Below, piece after piece: positions 55,145 through 64,000 of a stretch of 64,000 bases of DNA. Position 1 is the stretch's first letter, and each line of letters opens with the position of its first letter. Below the pieces are notes generated by a model. The model searched no databases. It worked only from the letters and a program-made list of their open reading frames with translations, and was not told the origin of the DNA. A program made the translations under genes and the position numbers. Origin of the DNA: Pachyseris speciosa (taxonomy: Eukaryota > Cnidaria > Anthozoa > Scleractinia > Pachyseridae); the NCBI GenBank assembly GCA_016490735.1, contig JAEMWC010000057.1:1090001-1154000 (forward strand), written 5' to 3'.

Positions 55145-58100
55145 TGTCAATGGGGAACCCCTTGGGCAGGAAAGGGTTAAGTTCTCCAAGTCTAATATTT
55201 CAAATTATTAAGCATGCTACATGTAGATCAATTTTGCAGGAATGTTTAGCTTATATAAGACAGCGTTATTATCATCTTACCGAATAGGCGGGCTGTTGAA
55301 GTTTCCTGAGTCAACATTAAGACCAGCATTATCAAGACGAGGAAGGCCGTACCTGGATCACAACAAAAACATTTTTGTTACTTATTGAGAAAAATTCTTC
55401 TCTCAGAAAGAAAACATCAAACATAATGAAGCCCAGTTTATTGTTCCTACCAAAAGGTCATGACTGTCAGAGCAATTATTGTAAATCGAGCAATGGCAAA
55501 CAGAATGGTCCACACCCAAAACCTATAAGAAAAAAGACGGGACCAATCAACACATGGGGTTAATGTGACCAAGCACTGCAGAAGACTGTTGGGCAACACG
55601 CTCCTGGATTTCTGTGTATTATGCTGTACTAGTTCATGGCTGTCAATGAAATAATTGGAATGATCTTTCTTGTGGTGCTGTTTGGAGTCTGTGGAAGAAA
55701 ATGCTAAAGTGTCACCGTTCAAATGAAAGTTAATGAACAGTGTGGTGTGGTGTTTATTACATTGTACATGGTCTTCCTAACGTTTAGGTCTGCATATGTC
55801 ATGTGACATAATTTTCAAAATAACATGCATAATGAAACTTATTTAGCAGTACTTTACTGTGGTTCAGTTTAATAACTGCTAGATGTGGCTGTAACTTCCT
55901 AAATCCCATTCTTAGATTGAACAAAATTTCCTGTATGTTTTTTTAGTAGTCATTATTCTGCTATATCTGAATGATGCAAACATTTGAGATTAGAACATAG
56001 CTGGTAAATAAATTCGTGTAGTCAAATTCAATTGCATGAGAGTGCTTCATATTCCTATTGTGCACGCTGATGACATAGCAGAGGTAGCACTGCCTTGAAA
56101 ATGTTATAAAACAATTTATTGGTTCATGTGTCAGCTGTGAGTTCATTGAGATATGAAGCGCTTGGGAAGTTTGGAGAGTACTCAAGAAGCTAGAATTGCT
56201 CCCACACTTCAATCAACTCTTACGCATCTTTCGTGCTCTCTGGCAAACTTCCCACATGCTTCATATGGCGATGAACACATGCTGATTAACCAATTGTTAA
56301 CTGTAAGGATGATATCTTAAAGTGCGAGCAGTAAACAAGAACTTTCCTGTGGCTGATAATAAAAAAAAATGTTCACCTATGGGGCACTTACAGAGAAAGG
56401 AGTCTAAAATAGAATTTCCTTGTAAGTGCAGAGTAAACTTACAGGTTTCTGGCAGCATCCTCCTTACTGCTAATGTGAAGCATTCTCATTGCATGATTAA
56501 TACTCTCCACAAAGTAATGGACAACCAGGCAGCACAGAGTAACGTGGGTAAAGCTAAAAGAAATAATTAATAATTATGTTGTAGGTCAAAATGAAATTCC
56601 TTTGTCTCCTAACCCTAATTATTCATGAATCAAGAATAAGGGTTAGAAGAGTTAGGAGACAAAGGAATTTCATTTTGACCTACCGGTAGGTTAAAATCAT
56701 TTTGACATGAATTTCATTTTGACCTACAACAGATATTTGCCTATCAATAAATTATTGTTGCCACAAATTATTCGACTGATAAATTACCAGGTGTCGCATG
56801 ATAGAAAACACAATAAAATAATTTTATTGTGGAAGATCACATTAAAGACACCCACTTAAAATGGAAACCTTGTTATGATCAGGAATGGTCATGCATACAT
56901 GTTTTGTCTAGAAATATACAACATTTCCTTTTTAACAGTATAAGGAACAAATACACTACTCATTACAAGTGCAGTTGTGATGGACATCCAATTGACAAGA
57001 AAAAAAGTCGCTGGTATTCTGCTACAAGACCTTGGCACCACATGGAATTAAAATCGAGTTTAAATTCTGAAATTTCCTCAAGGGAAAATTATCTTTTCAG
57101 TCTTTTTTCATTTTACAACATATTTCCGCTTACCAAGCATGCATTTGTGTTTTTTATTAGTTTCATTTGTTTATTTTTGAACACCATGCACATGACATAT
57201 CTACCATTAGCATGAGCATTTGTCACTAATAACTAATACTGATGAAGGGGTTATTCCTGAAACAGCTGACTGTTAACATACAGTTTGTCAGCACTCCGAC
57301 AACAACAACAAAACTCTCATTGAGCATCATTTAACTTGAGTGCTCAACAGCAAAACCATATTTTGTACTTAATTTTACTCAGCTTGATTAGCTTTTCAGT
57401 TATTCTGAGTAAATGTTACCTTTCCTCTATTATTACATTATGTTGTAAATTAAATTCAACTATTATTTGGTAATAAAGCTGGTGTTTTTGTTGTTGTACT
57501 ATTATCTATTGACAAGAACAGTTTCAGTGTTCAAAACAGTGACAAAGTCAACAGAGTCGGGCTTAAATTAATAATGCCTTGAAAATTCTGCAAAGTTTAT
57601 CAAAATCTTACTTCAACATATAGGCAGCCCAGATGAAAAACAGATATTCGATGTACAACTGAACCTTAGGGAAAATTTCTTCCTGCAAAAAATAAATGAA
57701 GAATCAAACAAAGAATACAGTGTTGGAATGTTTGTTTTTCTTGAGAGTGATCAAAAAAGAACATTTCTATCTTACCATCACAATTATTTTGATTTTGCAA
57801 AAACGTTTTAACCATGTTATTTTTCAAAAGGATAATTTAGTTTTCATTAGATGTCTACGCATCTACACAGATTCAGTACATACCCGTTTAGCCCGCATGA
57901 AGTACAACTCAGGAAAGCAGTGAACCCAGAATGATATTTGAAGAATAAAGTAGAATTTGAGAGTAAACCTGAAATAAAGATACAAAAACAAACCAAAATA
58001 ATAATTTCACAAATAGCCTTGTTTTTCAACCATTCATTTTCCCAGTGGAAAAAAAAACACATTTTCAACACTATGATAAATATCTGCATTAAAGTGCACC

Positions 58101-61100
58101 TAACACCAAAGGTTTTTTTCGCTAAAAATAAATCTCTGCACCTGTCTGAAATGCACTGCACCTTTTTATCAAATCTTGACCCGTTATCTTGACTTTTCAT
58201 AGGCTCAGTGTAAAAGTTGCAAAATCTGGCCATCATCTGTCCCACGACTGGGTCAGAAGGGGCTTGGGTCTATTCTTGATCTGACGTCACAAACTGATTT
58301 ACATTGCATTAAGTCTTAAGTTTGTAAATGTTGTAGTCAAAAATTTTCAATAGGTAATTTTTTTTTAACTAGGTAAATATAGTTTTGAACTAGGTATTTT
58401 TTTTTAACCAGGTAATTTTACTCTTGCCTGGTTTCAGTCAACTGTCTGAAAAAGGGCCTTCATTTTTTGGGGTGTGGATGAAAAATAGGGGCCTGGTATT
58501 TTTAGGGGGTTCTTAAAAGATAGAGAAATTAAAAAAAAAATAAAAAAAAAAGAATTTACAACATCACTTTCACATTTCTCTGTTACTCCCTATTCCCCTT
58601 CTATCAACCTGTACTCTTTCACTACTTCACAATTCTGTTTCACACTAACTGTGTTGCATTTATATTAACGCCATTACTTTAATGAGAATAAAGAAGAATT
58701 TTTACTTACCCGCTGGGTATCGAACCAACGACCTTCGTATCAGTTCGGATCTCCTGTCCATCACGCTCTTCTCTAGACCACGCTGCTCAATTTGGAAGTC
58801 GCCCTATTCTTTCTTCTATTTATTCTTTCCTAGGTCCCAGACTCACCTCGGTCAAAACTTAATTTATGCAAAACACGCACATGCGCACTTGTATGAAAAT
58901 GGGACTTGTTCATTGAAAGCGAAGAAAGCGATGGATAGTGTACCGTTTTGTGTCGCTTAAGACACGTTTTATGAAAAGTTAGATGCCCTTAAAGGCTCCA
59001 AAAAAAGTAACAGTAAATTGACTGTCTTCATAGATGATGAATTTTACGAGAATGCTAAAAACTGACTCAAAAATAAAAGCAAGAATCACGAGCAGTTCAG
59101 ACTGACAAAGACAGATGTAGGGACGATTAAGCGAAAGCAGTGGACCATTCAAAATGACAACATCTTGTCGAAGGACCGAAAAATTGTAGTACCTAGAAGC
59201 CAACTTCACAGCATTTTATCCCAAGCTCATTCTTCAACCGCACACCGCGGGAGAGATAAAACTGAAGAATTTGTAAAGAGGACATATGCAGAAATATCTC
59301 GACATATTGTAACACTATTCGTCGGTCTGTGCCATCAACACCAACAACAGAAAAGTGTAACAGACCATTTGAAGCGGCCAATAACGAAACCAATACAGGC
59401 AAGTAATTTTCTGGCACACGTAAGTTGGATTTGATAGACTTTAGAAATTTGAATTGTTCTTGTGGAAAAAACCACAACTGGCTTTTACATGCAACTGATC
59501 ATTACAGCAAGTTTTCCTGGCTTTTTCCTCTGTCACATAAAACCAGTGAGGAAGTATTAGAAGCAGTCACACAACTCTTTTGGCAGGTTGGCTTTCCTAA
59601 AAAGCTTCACACAGATAATGGAAAAGAATTCAAGAATAAGAACATGATAGACTTTTGCAATAAACATAAAATTGACCTAGTTCATGGAGCTCCAAGAACT
59701 CCACAAACACAGGGACTAGTTGAAAGAAACAACAGAACCGTTAAGGAAAACTTGGCAAACATCCTTAAGGAGAAACAAGTCAGCTTGAACACCTGGTGCA
59801 GATTTGTTGGAGAGGCTGCCTATAAGAGAAATGTCACAATACACAGAGCAACTTCAAAAAGCCCATATGAACTTGTCTTTGGCATTCTTCCCCATAGAAT
59901 TATGCCAACAACACCAGCGCCAGAACAATGTTCCTCTATGGAAGCAGATAGACAACAAGAAAGTGAAGATGAAAATGAATGTGCGGAGAAAGCAATTGAA
60001 ACAGAAGTTGAGGAGCCTACCAGAGTCTCAGACATGAACAATCCTACCTCCAAAAGAAAAGCTGAAGAAAGTTCATCTCAAAACAGAAAACAAATGAAAA
60101 GCCAAACAAATGAAAAACAAAATCCGCAAGACCGAGTGTGAAGAAATTTGAAGTCAATGATTATGTCTGTGTCAAAATTGATAAGATTGATAAAAGTACT
60201 GCACTTCATCCCAATGTTCTATTTGGGAAAATAGTTGAAATGGAAAACACATAGAATAGCAACCAAATTTGGTTTAATAACAACTCTCATTTCCCCCTCA
60301 AGATTGACAAAATGCTGGAGACCAAATATTGTTTTTGAAACTACTAAAGAAATAATGTTTACAGCAGCATGTAAAATGGCAATGGAACAATAGACAATAA
60401 AACTGCTTTCAAGTTTATTTTTATATTTGTTGTGTTTTAATAATAACAGCAAACCATCCATTATTATTTTTTCAAAATCTATCTCCCTTTTTTCTCCTCT
60501 TCAATCTGCTAGTACATCTGAACCCTAACCCTTACCCTAACCTAACCCTAACCCTAACCTGTCCCTAATCCTAACCCTAATCTAACCCTAACCCTAACCC
60601 TAACCCTAACCCTAAAACCATAATGCTTAGGCCTAATCAGTAAACCCTGGGCACAATAACATCAAGCTCATTTAAAACAACACATTTGGGAGATTAGGAA
60701 TTAAGACTGAATATGCAGGTTGTGTCATAACAAAACTGAATGGAGGAAAATACTTTATTAGAAAAGGCCAGTTGATAAAACCATTAAGTACCTAATTACC
60801 AAAAATGGAACTAGTTTTAAAAAGGAAATAACTACTTGATACGAAGAGAAACCTAGTTAGAAAAAACTAACCAGTTATAACATGAAATAATCTAGTTAGA
60901 AAAAAACTAACCAGTTAAAAAATGAAATAATCTAGTTAGAAAAAAATTAACCAGTTAAAAATAAAATCAACTAGTTAGAAAAAAACTAACGAGTTAAAAA
61001 ATGAAATAATCTAGTTAGACAAAAATTAACCAGTTAAAAATAAAACCACCTAGTTAGAAAAAAACTAACTACTGAAAAAGTAAAATTAACTGAAAATAAA

Positions 61101-63797
61101 AATTAACTGCAACATAAACATGCACGCAAAACAGTTTGTGATGTCAAATTGCAAATAGACCCAAGCCCTTTCTGACTCAGTCGTGTACCAAATGATGCTT
61201 CATTTTCTGTACGTTTTGAAGCCCACAATGTCCAAAACTGGAAATAAAGACAAAGTGTTGTTGTGATAGGTTCAAAGATTTATTTTAGCAAAACAAAAAT
61301 AATATTAAATTTGGTGTTAGGTGCACTTTAAATAAAAAATGCAAAAAATTTGAGACAATTCAAACTTACGACATTTCATTGTGTGGATAGCCTTCCCAAA
61401 GCTTTGAAATGTGTGGAATGAATCCTTCCTGCAAAGAAATACTTTGATGTCAGTAAAGAATGAAAACTGAAATGTGTGATACAATAACTTGCTTTATTAT
61501 TCTAAGGCCCCATCCACACACATCTGGATATTTCTGAATCTGCAACTTTTTCTTTCCAGATTTATCTTCAGTCCACATTAATCAAGCCCATCATCACATG
61601 TAACAAAACTGCAAACTTTGGCTTAAAATCTACAACTTTTATTGGTGCCAAAGTGTGGAATTCTTTACCAGATGAATTACGTTTAACGACAGTCCTTAAG
61701 GAATTTAAGAATGCTGTAAGAGAGCTACATTTGTCAGTAATGTACAGTTTACTATGATTTTTTTCCCACTGTAATTATTTTAAGATTTAGGATTGTTTTA
61801 ATATTTATTGATATGGTTAGAATGTTAGTCATTAATTAATTGATCATGTAATTTTTGATATCTTTATAGTTTTCTTGGCATATTAGCCTCATCAACCCCA
61901 ATTGAAATAAAGTTACCTACCTACCTAATCCAGCACAAGGCATGCGAGTACGGCATGCAAATCTGCAACTTTTTAAATTCGCTCTCCAGAGTGGAAAATT
62001 TTGAATATGCAAAGAATTTGGAATCATGTGGATGGTTGAATCCGGACATTTTCAAATTCAATGAATTTGTCATCACCTCGCACATCTAATGGTGTAAGCT
62101 CTGTTGACAATAGTCACAGAGGAGTCCTGGATACTAGTACGAATCTGGATAGGTGTGGCCAGGCAAATTTGATTTGAATATGTTATGTGTGGACATGGAA
62201 ATTTTTGAATCCGCAGATGTAGTAGAAGAAATATCAATCTTACCCTACAACATAAATAATTATGTAGCTTACCTTCAATATAATGTCTGCTCCCCAAGCA
62301 GCGAAGAAAAAGTAGAAGGGAAGCAAAATTCCAGAGTCGTTAAACTTTGTGTTTTTTGTCTTTGAGAGGCGTAGTTTCCGGGAGATTTTCTGCAATCAGC
62401 AAGCATAAAGAATGGTTAATACAGATTAATTTAACTGTTGAACTTGTAATTTGCTACAAATTAAAAAGTAACCTTTTTGGCCATCTGGGCCATGTTAAAA
62501 CTTAGAATGTAGTTCAAGTCGATCATAATTCAATTTTGAGTAAACATTTCTGTTCAAGAGGCTATTAGTTAAGTATGAACTTCTAATGTAAGAGACAGAG
62601 AGAGTCAGAGTGCCCAGGTGTGTCTCCACCACGTGATCTCTATGATTATTTTTTATTCCCATGACTCTCACATTTATATCTTTTCAAATTTACCTACATC
62701 AACATTGAATGTTACATAGCTCAGTGCTAAAGATCGCTGGCCAGCATAAATTTGTAGTCCAACGGTCGCAGTTTGAATCCCACTAGACCAAAGACCTTTT
62801 TCCTTTGAAACTCCAGGAGCATGTCGCTATGTTACTTCTTCAGCTGAGCATGAACTTGAGGTTCATGGAGAGTGACAGAGGTTTTCCACAGGGAGAGTGA
62901 TAATGAAACAAAAAAGGTATCACTAGAAACGGCTTGTTGCCATGATGATCGCCGCTTAACAACTTGGACAGAAATGGACAGAAAGGAGGAGATAAAATCT
63001 CAAGGACAATACAGAGCAAAATCATCATCCTTTATGACTTCAAAAGACAAGTTCAGAAATCTAGTAACTTGAATCAGGGAATTTGAACAAAAGAGTCAAA
63101 CAATATTGATTTTTAATAATAAAATATTGTGGTTTGTAAAATACCAGATGAGTTGTGTAACTCTGCATTCTTCGATGCACCTGTTAATAACATTATTGCT
63201 TATTTTTTCTGCACCTTCTGGATTTTCTTTTGTACAGTTATGTTATGCTATGCAAGCTCTCACCTAAAATAGTTCATTTCTTAGTCACCTTTTTTTGGGT
63301 GGTCAGTTAGTTGTTTTTTTAGGTACTCCAGTAAAAAGTGGTTCAAGACGTCTGTTCTTCTTCATCGTTTCTATCTTTTTTTTGGCTTTCCTTTCAGCCA
63401 TACCTTAAAGCCCCAGTAATGACAAAAATGTATTTCATTTTCCTTACATTAACTCAGTGATATAATAGTAATATGGTATAATATATTATCATTACCGGTA
63501 TATATTACTATAGTCACGAGACGAAACTAAAAAATGATCACAAAATGTTAACTGACTTGGAGCTCAAACAAATTCTCCTGACATAAGAATACCATAATAA
63601 ATATAACAAAACATTTCAGGAGAATTTGGATGTTGATATTGTGGTTTAAGGGTTCAGCATTCAACTAATAGATGTACTCACATCCCAGACATACTCCTGG
63701 ATGATTGCGTGCACAACAATCCATGCCATTGAGTAAAAGAAAATTGTACAAAAATCTTTAGGTCCATTTGTATACCTTGTTGGAAGTTCCTCACTTC
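54259..63797 (-). CDS. TRAM1: Translocating chain-associated membrane protein 1, N-terminal end beyond window
   Basis: Nine minus-strand exons in transcript order: 63682-63797, 62273-62389, 61370-61428, 57884-57968, 57612-57682, 56443-56553, 55451-55522, 55281-55352, 54259-54514. All junctions are GT-AG and phases agree throughout, giving about 319 residues; vertebrate TRAM1 is about 374, so roughly 50-60 N-terminal residues lie past 64000. The product is a multi-spanning ER membrane protein beside the Sec61 channel that helps nascent chains enter the ER. Diagnostic sequences are WIVVHAIIQEYVWD, LRLSKTKNTKFNDSG, SKLWEGYPHNEM, FWVHCFPELYFMRAKR, DNAGLNVDSGNFN, and LMQAWLAWNFICYQISMWRE. The tail is a Lys-rich then Glu-rich cytosolic stretch ending KAVTKAKKA. 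The intron between 57968 and 61370 hosts a 3.2-kb transposon. Confidence 0.95.
54791..54968. mobile_element. MITE in TRAM1 last intron
   Basis: CAGGGTTCTTGTTA is mirrored by TAACAAGAACCCTG. It is non-coding and about 178 bases long. Confidence 0.7.
55075..55176. mobile_element. 102-bp MITE flanked by TTAA
   Basis: CCCTTTCCCGCCC at the left is mirrored by GGGCAGGAAAGGG at the right, with TTAA on both sides (55071-55074 and 55177-55180). It lies in the last TRAM1 intron. Confidence 0.75.
56577..56731. mobile_element. Palindromic MITE in TRAM1 intron
   Basis: TTGTAGGTCAAAATGAAATTC at the left is mirrored by GAATTTCATTTTGACCTACAA at the right. An internal inverted copy of the same arm (TTTCATTTTGACCTACCGGT) gives a nested hairpin. 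Confidence 0.75.
58706..58787 (-). repeat. tRNA-derived SINE head or tRNA relic
   Basis: On the minus strand the sequence GCAGCGTGGTCTAGAGAAGA and, 40 bases on, GTTGGTTCGATACCCAGCGG carry the spacing of RNA polymerase III A and B boxes (TGGTCTAGAGAAG; GGTTCGATACC). It does not fold into a full tRNA by eye, so a SINE relic is more likely than a working tRNA gene. Confidence 0.5.
58966..60254 (+). pseudogene. KRBA2-like / Ginger-type DDE integrase, broken
   Basis: Frames in order: EKLDALKGSKKSNSKLTVFI (about 58976) with an in-frame stop, DRKIVVPRSQLHSILSQAHS then HRGRDKTEEFVKRTYAEIS (zinc-finger region, one Cys lost), a frameshift near 59425, then the catalytic core: LLHATDHYSKFSWLF, LHTDNGKEFKNKN and GLVERNNRTVKENL give the D, D and E. 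A second frameshift near 60125 leads to KKFEVNDYVCVKIDKIDKST and LHPNVLFGKIVEMEN, a C-terminal domain typical of KRBA2-like proteins. These derive from Gypsy-type integrases and are abundant in cnidarians. It is not functional here. Confidence 0.75.
60525..60618 (+). repeat. Interstitial CCCTAA (telomere-type) array
   Basis: About fifteen mostly perfect AACCCT units with a few variants. It lies inside the 58093-61327 element in a TRAM1 intron, so it is not a chromosome end. Confidence 0.9.
60860..61090 (+). repeat. Minisatellite of about 39-bp units
   Basis: Five to six units of ATCTAGTTAGAAAAAAACTA plus AACCAGTTAAAAAATGAAAT, with small differences. Related CTAGGTA/ACCAGGTA words in opposite orientation occur near 58365-58425, so it may be a subterminal part of the element. 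Confidence 0.85.
61595..61935 (+). mobile_element. Short 3' fragment of a LINE with ACCT tail
   Basis: The frame GAKVWNSLPDELRLTTVLK (about 61650-61710) ending ELHLSVMYSLL is the conserved C terminus of CR1/jockey-like polymerases. It is followed by AAATAAAGTT and ACCTACCTACCT, the tandem-repeat tail. It is strongly 5'-truncated and lies between TRAM1 exons 62273-62389 and 61370-61428. Confidence 0.75.
62711..62790 (+). repeat. tRNA-derived SINE relic
   Basis: TAGCTCAGTGCTAAAG (A-box-like) and, after tRNA-like spacing, CGCAGTTTGAATCCCACT (B-box-like). The start and acceptor stem do not pair well, so it is not called as a functional tRNA. Confidence 0.5.
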
Positions 63798-64000
63798 CTA
63801 AAATGTTTAACAAGTGCAAATGAATTAATGTTAAATGAATGCATTTATATACTGCACATATCATGATAGTTTCATGGTGGTTAACTTATTGTTCTTCTGT
63901 GAGGTGAGATCAGATGTCTGCAGTTAACGGTGCCACTGGCAGCTGGTATCAGTCCACATTTGATCTCAGCCACCCACCCACCCACCCAACCCAAACAGAA

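Larger units (their letters stand above)
58093..61327. mobile_element. 3.2-kb TTAA-flanked element in TRAM1 intron
   Basis: Both ends read AGTGCACCTAACACCAAA into the element, with TTAA outside (58089-58092 and 61328-61331). The interior contains an integrase relic (58966-60254), a tRNA-like SINE (58706-58787), a CCCTAA array (60525-60618) and a tandem repeat of about 39 bases (60860-61090). The ends match 51481-53455, which lacks the integrase. The integrase may therefore be a passenger or nested insertion. Confidence 0.75.

Noticed and set aside
60525..60618. Possible chromosome end
   Set aside because: The CCCTAA array is under 100 bases, internal, and followed by TRAM1 exons.
60860..61090. 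CRISPR-like array
   Set aside because: Repeats are contiguous without unique spacers, and the genome is clearly animal.
62711..62790. Functional tRNA gene
   Set aside because: Only box-like motifs are present; stems do not pair convincingly.

Overview
The window is nuclear DNA from an animal, most likely a cnidarian and probably a stony coral. Genes have many small exons with GT-AG introns. Conserved animal proteins (TCP1/CCT-alpha and TRAM1) are set in AT-rich DNA full of terminal-inverted-repeat elements, CR1/jockey-like LINEs, a Penelope-like fragment, a Ty3/Gypsy element and a KRBA2-like integrase relic, a repeat mix typical of corals and anemones. The species call is inference.

Layout. 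1-3.1 kb: no recognisable gene. 3.1-8.6 kb: Penelope-like and LINE relics and nested inverted-repeat elements. 8.65-10.34 kb (-): an intact single-exon gene for a predicted secreted PI-PLC-X-like phosphodiesterase ending in a C-type-lectin-like module. 10.9-13.1 kb: inverted-repeat elements, one with a perfect 9-bp target duplication. 13.3-17.7 kb: a decayed Ty3/Gypsy element with both short LTRs. 17.7-20.2 kb: small inverted-repeat elements. 20.2-28.6 kb (-): exons of a predicted type I membrane protein and a long cytoplasmic segment with about a dozen tyrosine motifs and proline-rich stretches. 28.8-40.4 kb (+): complete TCP1/CCT1 in ten exons, head to head with the membrane-protein gene across 210 bp. 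Its 5.5-kb fifth intron holds a nest of transposons, including an element that carries a piece of a RecQ-like helicase gene.

40.7-50.4 kb: a hAT transposase remnant and a coding relic (42.36-43.0 kb) that resumes at 49.44 kb. The 6.4 kb between is an insertion containing a nearly full-length but broken CR1-like LINE. 51.5-53.5 kb: a TTAA-flanked inverted-repeat element. 54.3-63.8 kb (-): nine exons of TRAM1, whose N-terminal exon(s) lie beyond the window. One TRAM1 intron contains a related TTAA element that encloses the KRBA2-like integrase relic.

The host genes are a cytosolic chaperonin subunit, an ER translocon-associated membrane protein, a secreted phosphodiesterase and a signalling-type membrane protein. 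They do not form one pathway. The least ordinary items are the PLC-lectin gene, the multi-tyrosine membrane protein sharing a promoter region with TCP1, the RecQ-carrying inverted-repeat element, and the several layers of nested insertion that can be read in order.
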